The notes under the pieces were generated by a model, which searched no databases, had not been told where the DNA came from, and was given only the letters and a program-made list of their open reading frames with translations. Made by a program: the position numbers and the translations under genes. From Burkholderia cepacia (GTDB lineage Bacteria > Pseudomonadota > Gammaproteobacteria > Burkholderiales > Burkholderiaceae), in contig NZ_CP073639.1 of the NCBI RefSeq assembly GCF_029962485.1, forward strand, positions 806,001 through 870,000: a stretch of 64,000 nt of DNA, given 5' to 3'. Positions 36,591 to 45,258 of this stretch are shown here, in pieces; positions within the stretch are counted from its first letter, which is position 1; every line of letters begins with the position of its first letter.

Positions 36591-38348
36591 TCAGGCCGCT
36601 TGCGCGACGGCCGGTGCGGTCTTTGACATGCGGGCAGATCCATCGCCGGCCCCGAATCCGAGCCGCTCCCGCAGTTGGCGAATGGTCCTGTCGAGCTCGC
36701 CGACGGAAACGACGGCGAAGGCGAAGCGGTCGGGTCTCAGTACCGCAACGGCCTGCGTCTTGAACCCCGCCTTGTTGAACCACGCGATCATCTCGCCACC
36801 GATATCCTCGACTTCGGCGACCTCGATCACGTTGTCCCGATTGACACCTTCGAGCCCTTGCGGGCGGCCGCCATACGCGTACATCGTCACGCTGCGTACC
36901 GACAGTGCGCCGAGCGTTGCCCGCGACACATCGTCCATGCAGCGGGAGGGATCGACGTTCAATCCGATCAGCGAAAAGCCGTGTCCGAGCAGGTCGTCCA
37001 GTTTCTTCCGGTCACCGTTGAAAAGACGCACCTCGGGTTGCGGAATCAACGCGCCCTCCGGGCCACGTCGGCGACGGCGCGGCAAACCCAGGTATGCGTT
37101 CTTGCGATAGACGGGCATCGGCTTGAAGCCGCCCCCCTCGAGCCAGCGCCTGAGCGGCGGTATGGCCCGGATGATGCCGAGGGACGTGTCCCGCACCAGC
37201 GTGGCGGACAGGCTGCGTGCCGATACGACGTTCTTGAGCAGGACGGACGTGTCGATCATCGCCTTCGCGTGCGCATGCCGTTCCGACTGGTAAGTGTCCA
37301 GCAGCGTCTCGGCCGCGAGGCCGCGCAAGACGAGATCGAGCTTCCAGCCAAGGTTGTACGCGTCGCGTACACCGGAACTCGCACCCTGCCCCATGAACTG
37401 CGGCGTCATGTGAGCGGCATCGCCGCCGAGCAGCACGCGTCCGACCCGCCACTTCGACGCAATCAGCGCGTTGAACGTATAGACGAGCTTGCGCTTGATC
37501 GCGAACTGATCGGGGTCGACGAACAGCGACAGATACTTCCGGACCGTCTCCGGCCGCTCCATGTTTTCCTTCGTTTCGCCAGGCATCAACATGAATTCGA
37601 ACCGGTGGAATTTTCCGGGTTGAACGCAGCTCACGACCGGCAGCTTCGGGTCGACGACGAAGTTGAAGTACGGCAGATGACGCAACGCGTCCGTTCCGGG
37701 CTTGCGTTCGAGGTCCACGACGAGCCACGGCTCGGGGAAGCTCTTGCCCGACATCTCGATCCCGAGCTTCGTGCGAACGACGCTCCGGCCGCCGTCGGCG
37801 CCGACCAGATAGCGCGCCCGCAGGGTTCTGATATCGGGATCGCCTTGCACGCACGCGCGCGCATCGTGACTGTCGCTGAACCGCGCTTCGCGCGTCGCCT
37901 GATGCATGACGCTCACGCCGTCGGCGTCCTGAGCGAAGTCAACGACTTCGCGGCCCCGTCGCACGTCGACGTTCGGATAACGTGCGAGCGTCTCGGCCAG
38001 CGTCGTTTCCAGGTACGGCTGGTAAAAGAAGTTGATCACGGGCCAGCCGAACGGACGCTTGCGCGGCATGTATTGTGTGATCGGCGTACCGTCGCGCCGC
38101 ACGAGCTGGACGGGCGTCTCCATCATCATCCGCGACTGGATCTCGTCGGCCACGTCGAGATGCTGGAAAATCCGCATGCATTCGTCGTCGGTGTATACCG
38201 CTCGCGCGTTACCGTAGAACACGGGTTCGCGCTCGAGCACGACAACGTGGTGGCCGGCCTGGCCGAGCATGTGCGCGAGAACGAGGCCGGTCGGCCCCAA
38301 TCCGACGATCGCGACATCGCACGCATCATTCGGATGCGCTCCGTTCAT
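36591..38348 (-). CDS. FAD-dependent aromatic ring hydroxylase (MhpA-like), cluster A
   Basis: The 585-residue flavoprotein monooxygenase has GLGPTG (FAD, residues 16-21), GADGGRSVVR (DG motif) and VLLGGDAAHMTPQFMGQG with GVRDAYNLGWKL (GD motif), followed by a thioredoxin-like C-terminal domain. It is of the MhpA/PheA type that ortho-hydroxylates phenolic acids using NAD(P)H and oxygen. It would make the catechol for the extradiol enzyme next to it. ATG 38348 has AGGAG upstream and overlaps the dioxygenase stop. The substrate probably differs from that of the cluster B MhpA, as the two proteins are clearly different. Confidence 0.9.
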   Translation of the reverse strand: MNGAHPNDACDVAIVGLGPTGLVLAHMLGQAGHHVVVLEREPVFYGNARAVYTDDECMRIFQHLDVADEIQSRMMMETPVQLVRRDGTPITQYMPRKRPFGWPVINFFYQPYLETTLAETLARYPNVDVRRGREVVDFAQDADGVSVMHQATREARFSDSHDARACVQGDPDIRTLRARYLVGADGGRSVVRTKLGIEMSGKSFPEPWLVVDLERKPGTDALRHLPYFNFVVDPKLPVVSCVQPGKFHRFEFMLMPGETKENMERPETVRKYLSLFVDPDQFAIKRKLVYTFNALIASKWRVGRVLLGGDAAHMTPQFMGQGASSGVRDAYNLGWKLDLVLRGLAAETLLDTYQSERHAHAKAMIDTSVLLKNVVSARSLSATLVRDTSLGIIRAIPPLRRWLEGGGFKPMPVYRKNAYLGLPRRRRRGPEGALIPQPEVRLFNGDRKKLDDLLGHGFSLIGLNVDPSRCMDDVSRATLGALSVRSVTMYAYGGRPQGLEGVNRDNVIEVAEVEDIGGEMIAWFNKAGFKTQAVAVLRPDRFAFAVVSVGELDRTIRQLRERLGFGAGDGSARMSKTAPAVAQAA

Positions 38349-39355
38349 GAACGTTCTCCTTGTACAGAAAATTCCGGACGCGTCAGCGATGCAAGCGCGC
38401 GACGCACGCGCCCCAACCGCACGCCAAAGCTCAGGTTTTCCGGACGATGGCCCCATAGACTGATGCCTTGATAAATCGCCGGACGCCACGTTTGCTCATC
38501 GACCACGATCGGGTTCCAGCCGAGCTCGATCTCGAAGCCCGATGGCGTCTGAACGTAGAACGAGAGTTCACGGTCATTGGGATGCTGGCCAATTGCATTC
38601 GCGATCGGATAGCCCATCGCACGACACCGGAGGTAGGCTTGCGTCACATCGTCGATGGATGCGCATTGGAGATTCATGTGGTGAATCTGCGTGCGCAGCG
38701 GATTCAGGCGGATCCCACGTGTCGACGCAGTCGCGAACGAATGATGTCGTTCGTTGAATCGGAGGAACGCGAAGTCAAGATTCAGACCTTGCATCCTGTC
38801 TTCGATTTCGTCGGAAAGGCGCGCATCGAACACGTCTTTCCAGAACTGCTGCATCACCTCCGGTTGTCGGGTCGTGACGGCGACATGCCCCATCCCCGAC
38901 GCGCCCGTCACAAAGCCCGTCGCACTCATGCGCAGCGGCAGATCGCTGATGACCGGTTCCGTGAACAATTCCGTGCGCAGTTTCTTCGGCCCGGCGAAGA
39001 ACCAGAATCGCTTCACGCCGCGCAAGGCCGCTTCTTCCTTGCTCCCTTCCTCTACACGCACCCCGCGAGCGGAGATTCGGGCGACGGCAAGCTCAAGCGC
39101 CTCGCGGTCGTCGAGCTGCCATCCGATGGCAATGACATCTTCGGCCGTGCCGGCACGGATGATCAAACGCCGGTCGTGCGAGTCGATGCGGCATGCGACC
39201 ACGCGTGGATCGGGGGTATCGACGTGCAGCCCCAGGCCTTCCGACGCGAATTTCGTCCATTCGCGAAGCCGGGCCGATTCGGCCAGCAGATAGCCCATCC
39301 GAACACGACCGAACAAGCTGCGTGTAGGTGACCGCGCATTAACGATTGTCGGCAT
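38345..39355 (-). CDS. Type I extradiol dioxygenase (vicinal oxygen chelate, BphC-like)
   Basis: The 336-residue protein has two vicinal-oxygen-chelate modules. The iron ligands are visible in the second: His157 in MGHVAVTT, His226 in QIHHMNLQ and Glu277 in PSGFEIELGW. The acid/base histidine lies in NERHHSFA, and the tyrosine in LSFYVQTPSG. This is the 2,3-dihydroxybiphenyl dioxygenase type of meta-cleavage enzyme, unrelated to the LigB-type MhpB of cluster B. GAGGG precedes ATG 39355. It opens the catechol made by the adjacent hydroxylase. Confidence 0.9.
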   Translation of the reverse strand: MPTIVNARSPTRSLFGRVRMGYLLAESARLREWTKFASEGLGLHVDTPDPRVVACRIDSHDRRLIIRAGTAEDVIAIGWQLDDREALELAVARISARGVRVEEGSKEEAALRGVKRFWFFAGPKKLRTELFTEPVISDLPLRMSATGFVTGASGMGHVAVTTRQPEVMQQFWKDVFDARLSDEIEDRMQGLNLDFAFLRFNERHHSFATASTRGIRLNPLRTQIHHMNLQCASIDDVTQAYLRCRAMGYPIANAIGQHPNDRELSFYVQTPSGFEIELGWNPIVVDEQTWRPAIYQGISLWGHRPENLSFGVRLGRVRRALASLTRPEFSVQGERS

Positions 39356-39369
39356 GACATCACCCTCGA

Positions 39370-40260
39370 TCAGCGGGCAGCGACGACGCGTGCGGTCGCA
39401 TCGCCCTGCGCAAGGAATGCCAGCACGGCGGCGTTGAATTCGTTCGACCGCTCCCATTGCACCCAGTGTCCGGTATTGCTGAACAGGTAGACATCACAGT
39501 TCGGCATGCGCTTCTGGAGCGCGTACGCGCCGCTGGCCCGGTTGACCTTGTCATCCACGCCCCACAAGACGAGCGTCGGATTGCGCACGGATGCCAGTCG
39601 CGCATCCCGCGTGAAGTCGAGATTGCTGAACTTCGGGATGCCCTTGGGGCCCAGCAAAGGCGGGCTGGCGACGACTGCCGGGTCGATGCTGGCCCGAAAG
39701 CGCTCCTCGATCATCGACTGCGGCACGAGACTGCCGTCGAACACGAGATCGCCGCGAATGAACGTCGTGAGCTTCTCGCGGCTCGGGCCATCGTCCTTGT
39801 AATAGTTCAGCAACCGTTTGAGGCCGGGCGTGGGAACCTGACGCGTCGTATTGACGCCGCCGGGGCCCATCAACACGAGCCGGCCCACCGCTTGAGGGCG
39901 CTCCAGCGCCATGCGAAGCGCACAGGCTCCGCCGAGCGAATTCCCGATGGCGTGCGCATTCGGGATACCGAGCGCGTCCAGCATGCCGAGCATGCCTTCC
40001 GCGAGATCTCCGAATGGATCGTTGCGGTCGACGCCTTTCGTGGACTGACCGAACCCGGGCATGTCGGGCACCAGGACCCGAAAATGGCGCGCGAGCGCGT
40101 CGATGTTCCGCGCGTAGTTCGACAGGCCCGATGCGCCCGGCCCACCGCCATGCAGCATCAATACGGCGGGCCCTTCGCCAGCTTCCGATAGAAAAACGTG
40201 CCGCGCGCCGACCTTGGCGGTGCGTTGGCGCATTGCGTGCGTGATGGAGGGGGTATCCAT
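39370..40260 (-). CDS. mhpC: Meta-cleavage product C-C hydrolase, cluster A
   Basis: The 296-residue alpha/beta hydrolase has the oxyanion loop MLHGGGPGASG (residues 35-45), the nucleophile elbow GNSLGG (106-111, Ser108), an aspartate in LWGVDDKV and the histidine in NTGHWVQWE. This is the BphD/MhpC family, which splits meta-cleavage products into a hydroxydienoate and an acid. It is the first gene of cluster A and is divergent from a TetR regulator. The ATG at 40260 has AGGAG upstream. Confidence 0.92.
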   Translation of the reverse strand: MDTPSITHAMRQRTAKVGARHVFLSEAGEGPAVLMLHGGGPGASGLSNYARNIDALARHFRVLVPDMPGFGQSTKGVDRNDPFGDLAEGMLGMLDALGIPNAHAIGNSLGGACALRMALERPQAVGRLVLMGPGGVNTTRQVPTPGLKRLLNYYKDDGPSREKLTTFIRGDLVFDGSLVPQSMIEERFRASIDPAVVASPPLLGPKGIPKFSNLDFTRDARLASVRNPTLVLWGVDDKVNRASGAYALQKRMPNCDVYLFSNTGHWVQWERSNEFNAAVLAFLAQGDATARVVAAR

Positions 40261-40296
40261 GGCGTCGACTGCTCCTGATTTCGCTAGGTGTGATTC

Positions 40297-40326
40297 ATTG
40301 TAATGAGATTAATGTCATTATGACAA
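40297..40326 (-). promoter_or_regulatory. Cluster A promoter with inverted repeat in the spacer
   Basis: On the minus strand TTGTCA (40321-40326) and TACAAT (40297-40302) are 18 bases apart, pointing into cluster A. The inverted repeat TAATGA-N8-TCATTA (40301-40320) fills the spacer and is the best candidate operator for the divergent TetR regulator. Confidence 0.7.
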
Positions 40327-40387
40327 TATTCTCGTTTTTACCTAGCACCCGGTCGGGCGTCCGTAAGTCGCACCGTATAATCGGCAC

Positions 40388-41089
40388 ATGAGTGAATCCA
40401 CGACCATTGATCATCGGACCCGTGTTGCCGCGCAGCGCCGCGAACGGATGCGCGCGCGGCTGATCGAAAGCGCGATGCTCGTTTTTGCCGAGAAAGGGAT
40501 TGGCGCCAGTGTCATCCAGGACGTCATTACGGCCGCCGATGTGTCGCAAGGCACCTTCTACAACTACTTCCGTACCAATGAGGAACTGCTCGAAGCGGTG
40601 ACGCAGGAGCTCAACGATGAGTTGCTCCGCCTGATCGAAACGGTCGTGGGCGCTTACGAAGACCCGGCCCGAAGAATTGCGTGCGGCGTCCGGATGTTTC
40701 TGTATGCCGCACGTGCCTATCCGCTGCTTGCACGCTTCATTTCGGCAGCTGGCGTCCATGCCGTCGGCCCGAGCAGCCTGATCTACGTGTACCTGCCGGT
40801 CCACATCCAGCAAGGCCTGGCTACCGGCCGATTTCAGGGCGTGACGGTCGAGCTGGCGCTCGACATGATTGCCGGAACCGCGCTCACGACGATTCATCGA
40901 TTCACCGAAAACGGTGCGGTGGCCGAATCGCCCGAACAGATCGTTGCCGCGATTCTGCGCGGCCTGGGTGTCGATGGAGACGAGGCGCGGCGACTCGTGC
41001 TTGATGAACTGACGCTGGTCATGCCGCCTGAAACGTCCCTGCTGGAGCGAGGGCGTGTGCGCGCGGCGAAGCAGCCCGACGCCCGGTAG
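40388..41089 (+). CDS. TetR-family regulator of cluster A
   Basis: The 233-residue protein has a TetR helix-turn-helix (GIGASVIQDVITAADVSQGT then FYNYFRTNEELLEAV, residues ~38-72) and a helical ligand domain. It is divergent from the cluster A operon with an inverted repeat in the operon promoter, so it most likely represses cluster A until an aromatic ligand binds. ATG 40388 lies six bases after a perfect TATAAT (40376-40381) and has no Shine-Dalgarno sequence, so the message may be leaderless; a later ATG at 40449 is less likely because it would cut the N-terminal arm. Confidence 0.9.
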   Translation: MSESTTIDHRTRVAAQRRERMRARLIESAMLVFAEKGIGASVIQDVITAADVSQGTFYNYFRTNEELLEAVTQELNDELLRLIETVVGAYEDPARRIACGVRMFLYAARAYPLLARFISAAGVHAVGPSSLIYVYLPVHIQQGLATGRFQGVTVELALDMIAGTALTTIHRFTENGAVAESPEQIVAAILRGLGVDGDEARRLVLDELTLVMPPETSLLERGRVRAAKQPDAR

Positions 41090-41719
41090 TGATCAACCGC
41101 CTCACGGCACGCCATCGAGCGGAGCAGCCGATCGGGGCGACACAAGCCGGTGAGAATGAACGCGTTGCCCGAACTCGACGCGAACGTTTCGTGCGGACGG
41201 ATTGTTCTCACCAGACAGCGTCACCAACCCTGCCATCCCTGCGCCACCATTCGCGGGCGCCCATTGCTTCGCGCATCCGTGGCATTCCCCGTTCGTCAGG
41301 ACGGATCCACCAGCCCGTCGTACGCAGCCTGAATCGAACCGAGAGCGGTTGGACCTGACGCAAACGACGACAGGCAACCCCGATGAGCTGCCGCAATCAT
41401 CCATCGCAGCATGGGCCCGCGAACCGGAACGGCCTGTCATCGCGTGACACCGGCGAAACATCGGACGGCAAGAACGGGCAAGCGATCAGCATCGCTCCGC
41501 CGCTCCCATACCGTTATCACGTCGATTTTCCCCGCCTCCGTACTCCCATCGTCACCCTCCGTCGCTGTCGCCGATCGACACCGAAAGCGGTTTGTCGGTG
41601 CATTCCTTGCACACGCCGGAGAATAATTTGACGGTCCTGATGGCGTCCTTAGACTCGTGTGGAGGATCCATAGAGCGCGCGAAGACCTCGCGTCGCGCCA
41701 CACAAACAGGAGATGCGAA
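41090..41719. other. 630-base intergenic region without a recognisable gene
   Basis: No open frame in this stretch has codon use or motifs like a real protein. The composition is less GC-rich than the genes. The last 100 bases hold a candidate promoter for the amidohydrolase at 41720. The rest may be decayed sequence left by rearrangement between the two pathway clusters. Confidence 0.45.
41628..41655 (+). promoter_or_regulatory. Candidate promoter of the second ACMSD-like amidohydrolase
   Basis: TTGACG (41628-41633) and TAGACT (41650-41655) are 16 bases apart, 65 bases before the start codon at 41720. Seen by eye. Confidence 0.4.
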
Positions 41720-42646
41720 ATGCTCACGAAAATCGATACACACCATCACATCGTGCCGCCACCCTACGCAGCATGGCTGGAAAGTCGCGGCATCACGGCG
41801 GGAGGTCTTCCGATCCCGCACTGGAGCGAAGCAGGAGCGCTCGATCTGATGGAAGCGGAAGGTACGGCAACGGGCATTTTCTCCGTATCGACGCCGGGGG
41901 TTCATCTTGGCGATGACATCGAGGCACGCGAGAAAGCACGTGAGGTCAACGAATTCACTGCCGCCGTTGTGTCGCGACACCCCAGCCGCTTCGGGTTCTT
42001 CGCGACCCTGACGCTACCGGATGTCGAAGGCGCGATCGCGGAGGCGACCTATGCGATGGATACGCTCCGTGCGGACGGCGTGGTGCTGATCAGTAGCGTA
42101 CGAGGCACGTACCTGGGTGATGAATCCTGGGCGCCGCTGTTCGAAGAGCTTAACCGACGTCAGGCAGTCGTCTTCATCCACCCTGGCGATCTACCCTGCG
42201 AGCCGGTGCCCGGGATTCCCCCGTATGCGGCAGACTTTCTTCTCGACACGACTCGGGCGGCGATCAACATTGCGAAAGCCGGTTGGCTCGAGCGCTTTCC
42301 TGACGTGAAATTCATTCTGTCGCACGCAGGCGGGTTTGTCCCCTACGCAGCACAGCGAATTGCGCGTGTTGTGTCGCCCGACAACAGCACCGAGGGCGGC
42401 CTGGCGCGACTCAGGCGCTACTACTTCGACACGGCGCTCTCGAGCAGCCCCTACGCGCTACCGGCGTTGCTTGCATTCGCCGATCCGTCCCGGATTACAT
42501 TCGGGAGCGACTGGCCGTACGCCAACAAGGACCGGTCGGTCGATTTCACCCGGATGCTCGAAGCGTTTCCGCTGACGGAAGCGCAGCGACACGCGATTTA
42601 TCGCGGTAACGCGGAACGTCTGTTCCCGCGACTGGCGGTGGCGTAA
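41720..42646 (+). CDS. ACMSD-like amidohydrolase between the two clusters
   Basis: The 308-residue protein is a paralogue of the cluster A amidohydrolase at 32620-33666. It shares the N-terminal metal motif (KIDTHHHIVPPPYAAW), RRQAVVFIHPGD, FILSHAGGFVPYAA and ITFGSDWPYAN. It is thus in the ACMSD/resorcylate decarboxylase branch of amidohydrolase-2. ATG 41720 has AGGAGA at a good distance. It is transcribed alone, towards an MFS transporter gene on the opposite strand. Confidence 0.88.
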   Translation: MLTKIDTHHHIVPPPYAAWLESRGITAGGLPIPHWSEAGALDLMEAEGTATGIFSVSTPGVHLGDDIEAREKAREVNEFTAAVVSRHPSRFGFFATLTLPDVEGAIAEATYAMDTLRADGVVLISSVRGTYLGDESWAPLFEELNRRQAVVFIHPGDLPCEPVPGIPPYAADFLLDTTRAAINIAKAGWLERFPDVKFILSHAGGFVPYAAQRIARVVSPDNSTEGGLARLRRYYFDTALSSSPYALPALLAFADPSRITFGSDWPYANKDRSVDFTRMLEAFPLTEAQRHAIYRGNAERLFPRLAVA

Positions 42647-42658
42647 GAAAAATGCTGC

Positions 42659-42679
42659 GGGCGCCGGATGCCGGTGCCC
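42659..42679. terminator. Hairpin between convergent amidohydrolase and MFS genes
   Basis: A 9-base-pair stem with one G-T pair (42659-42667 with 42671-42679) and a three-base loop lies 13 bases after the amidohydrolase stop. No strong T tract follows. Confidence 0.45.
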
Positions 42680-42744
42680 CCGCTTTCGCGTGTGCGTCGA
42701 CGCTCGGTCGGCCACGGATTCTTATCCGCTGCCGCCGCTTCCAT

Positions 42745-44013
42745 TCAGGTGTCGGCGCTCGCGAACCTGCCCTTCGGTTGACCTGATCGAAACGTGCGAT
42801 ATTTGCCGAGCGAGATGAGCAGCGCGCTTGCGATGACCAGCACGATCGGGGCGAGCCGGAGCGGTAATGCGTAGTTGCGATACAGGTCGAAGTAGCGTCC
42901 AGCCACGAGCGGGCCGACGACTGCGCCGAAACCGTAGCCCGCGAACGCGATGCCATAGTGAAGGCCGAAACGTCTCAGCCCCAGATAGGCGCGGACCAGA
43001 TAGGACAGCAAGTCCCCCTCTGCCCCTATCGCGAGGCCGATGCAGGCGCACGCGAGCAGCATGGATGGCAGGGACGCTGCATTCATGAGCAGCAGGTACC
43101 CCGACGCGCCGGCGAGCAGGAACCCCGCGCCGACCAGCGGCGCATGAAGGTAATCGATCAGTGCACCGGAAATCAGGCGCCCGATGAGTATTCCGACGCC
43201 GATCAGCGACGCGCAGTTCGCCGCCGCCCCGGGCGACAACCCGCGATCCGCCAACAGCACCGGCAAGTGCGGATTGAGCGAGAGCGTCGCACTCGAAGCG
43301 AGAAACGCGACCACGACGATCGTGCCGAGCTTGACCGCCGAGAATGATGGCTCCGCGCCGGCGAGGTCGTCAGGGCAATCGTCCCGTCGTGGCCGCGGCG
43401 CCACCTTCCGTTCCCTGATCAGCACATAGGCAAGGAGCGAGCCCGCGAGCGACACGCACGCGCTGATCTGATAGGCGTGGCGCCAGTGAAACGCCGCGAT
43501 GACGTGCTGGGTGACCGTTGGCGCGGCCGCAGTGCCCACACCGAGTCCGACCATCGCGCAACCCGTCGCGAGCCCGAGGCGCCGGTCGAACCACTGCGGC
43601 AGGATCGCAAGGTAGCCGAGCACCGACGTTGCGGCACCCGACACACCGATCACCAGCGATAGCGCAATCCAGGCGCCGATGGCGCCGCTCTGCAGCCCCA
43701 TGCAAGCCACCGCAAGACTGAACGCGATTGCCGAGACGAGAATCACGCGGCGCACGCCAAAACGATCCATCAGCATGCCGATGAACGGGCTCGCCGCGGC
43801 GAGCCCGCCCATTGACGCCGCGTAGGACATGGCCGCCTGTTCCCGCGTCCAATGAAATTCACGCAGCACGACGGGCGCGAATACGCCGGCTGTCGCATTG
43901 AATACCGGGGCATAACCCAAGGCCATGCCGATTGCTGCCCCTGCGACGATGGTGGCAAGTTGCAGTTTGCTGGGGCCACTAGCACCTGCGCCCTCTCTGG
44001 GTGCTGCGCTCAT
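42745..44013 (-). CDS. MFS transporter (monocarboxylate/oxalate-formate type)
   Basis: About 422 residues with twelve hydrophobic helices and MFS motifs GMLMDRFGVRRVIL (loop 2-3) and a corresponding SGALIDYLHAPLVG (loop 8-9). The layout (FHWTREQAAMSYAASMGGLA, YLAILPQWFDRRLGLATG) resembles the OFA/MCT subgroup that carries carboxylates. ATG 44013 has AAGGAG upstream. It lies between the two aromatic clusters and may import an aromatic acid for cluster A or the second amidohydrolase. Confidence 0.88.
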   Translation of the reverse strand: MSAAPREGAGASGPSKLQLATIVAGAAIGMALGYAPVFNATAGVFAPVVLREFHWTREQAAMSYAASMGGLAAASPFIGMLMDRFGVRRVILVSAIAFSLAVACMGLQSGAIGAWIALSLVIGVSGAATSVLGYLAILPQWFDRRLGLATGCAMVGLGVGTAAAPTVTQHVIAAFHWRHAYQISACVSLAGSLLAYVLIRERKVAPRPRRDDCPDDLAGAEPSFSAVKLGTIVVVAFLASSATLSLNPHLPVLLADRGLSPGAAANCASLIGVGILIGRLISGALIDYLHAPLVGAGFLLAGASGYLLLMNAASLPSMLLACACIGLAIGAEGDLLSYLVRAYLGLRRFGLHYGIAFAGYGFGAVVGPLVAGRYFDLYRNYALPLRLAPIVLVIASALLISLGKYRTFRSGQPKGRFASADT

Positions 44014-44240
44014 GTCCGACTCCTTGTGACGCTCGATGGGGTTGCCGGCGCGCGGCCATTTGGCCGGATGCGCCGGATAACAGGCGAATGCGAAGGCAAA
44101 CAGGGCGCGTTCGATCGTGCAAACGATCGCGGCAACACCATGAGCAATCTTCAGTAACAAGACCGTGCGATCTCTCGACGTGCGCTCATACGCACCGGAC
44201 GGGACTTCCGTGCCCTACCGGTTCCCTTGAGTGAAAGCCT

Positions 44241-44324
44241 TCAGAGACCGAACGGAACGTACGCATTCTGCGACTCGGGCAACTCGATGAACCCGGCTTC
44301 GCTGAACGTGCCGCGGCCATCGCC
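44241..44324 (-). pseudogene. Possible C-terminal gene remnant
   Basis: Within the 364-base gap between the MFS gene and mhpC, one minus-strand frame reads GDGRGTFSEAGFIELPESQ then NAYVPFGL and a stop. It has protein-like composition and G/C at most third positions. Upstream of it the frame loses that character. It may be the end of a lost gene. I do not recognise the family. The rest of 44014-44377 shows nothing clear. Confidence 0.25.
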
Positions 44325-44377
44325 TTGCTTGCAAGAAAGAGGCGCGGCACCCGCGACAACCGCGCGTGCCGGCCCGC

Positions 44378-45244
44378 TTAGTTTTGCAGAAAGTCGAGCA
44401 CCATGCGATTGAATGCGTCCGCATGCTCCCACTGCGCCCAGTGCCCGCATCGCCCGAATACATGCAGTCGAGCATTCGGCATGCCCCACACGAGCCGCAA
44501 GCCCACATCCAACGGCACGAAACGATCGTCGCGCCCCCAGATCACGAGCGCGGGCGACTTGATCTCGTTCAACCGGTAACCATAGTCCGGAAACTGCTTC
44601 GGATTGGCCGCCAGACTTTTCACGAAGTTCTCGAGATGATCGCGCCGCGCAAGCATGTTCTCGAGCCGCGTCTGCATCAGCTCTTCCGTCATCGTGCTCG
44701 CGTCGTAGACGAAGACATTGAGCATCTTCTCCAGATTCTCGAGCGTCGGCACGCGATACAGTCCCTGCAGCAGCTTGATCCCTTCGGTCGGCATCGGCAC
44801 GAACTGGCTCGGGCCGCCCGTGCCGCCGCCCATCAGCACCAGCTTGCCGACGCGCTCCGGATACGACAGCGCGAATGCCACCGCGCTATGTCCGCCCATC
44901 GAATTGCCGACGAGATGCGCGCGTTCGATGCCGAGCGTATTCAGTACGCCCTTCAGCACACGCGCGTTGAGGTCGGAGCGCGAGCCGGTGCAGACGATCG
45001 AATCGCTCTTGCCCCAGCCGGGACAGTCGACGAGGATCACACGGTAGCCCGCGCGAGCGAATACGTCGACGTTGCGATAAAAGTTGGCCCAGCCGCTCGC
45101 ACCCGGGCCGGAACCGTGCAGCAGCACCAGCGTTTCCGACCCTGCGCCGGTGTCGTTGTAGTGCACGCGCAGTTCCGTGCCGCCTTCCATCACGTTCAGG
45201 AACTTGCTGGTCGCGGCCTCTGTATGAATCACGGTGTCAGTCAT
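44378..45244 (-). CDS. mhpC: 2-hydroxy-6-oxonona-2,4-dienedioate hydrolase MhpC
   Basis: The 288-residue alpha/beta hydrolase has [12 protein letters not shown] (residues 41-52), the nucleophile elbow GNSMGG (113-118, Ser115), [11 protein letters not shown] (aspartate) and [12 protein letters not shown] (histidine). It cleaves the MhpB product into succinate and 2-hydroxypenta-2,4-dienoate. It is the last gene of the mhp operon, 14 bases after mhpT. In E. coli mhpC follows mhpB, so the order here is rearranged. Confidence 0.95.
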   Translation of the reverse strand: MTDTVIHTEAATSKFLNVMEGGTELRVHYNDTGAGSETLVLLHGSGPGASGWANFYRNVDVFARAGYRVILVDCPGWGKSDSIVCTGSRSDLNARVLKGVLNTLGIERAHLVGNSMGGHSAVAFALSYPERVGKLVLMGGGTGGPSQFVPMPTEGIKLLQGLYRVPTLENLEKMLNVFVYDASTMTEELMQTRLENMLARRDHLENFVKSLAANPKQFPDYGYRLNEIKSPALVIWGRDDRFVPLDVGLRLVWGMPNARLHVFGRCGHWAQWEHADAFNRMVLDFLQN

Positions 45245-45258
45245 GTCGATGTCCTTCG

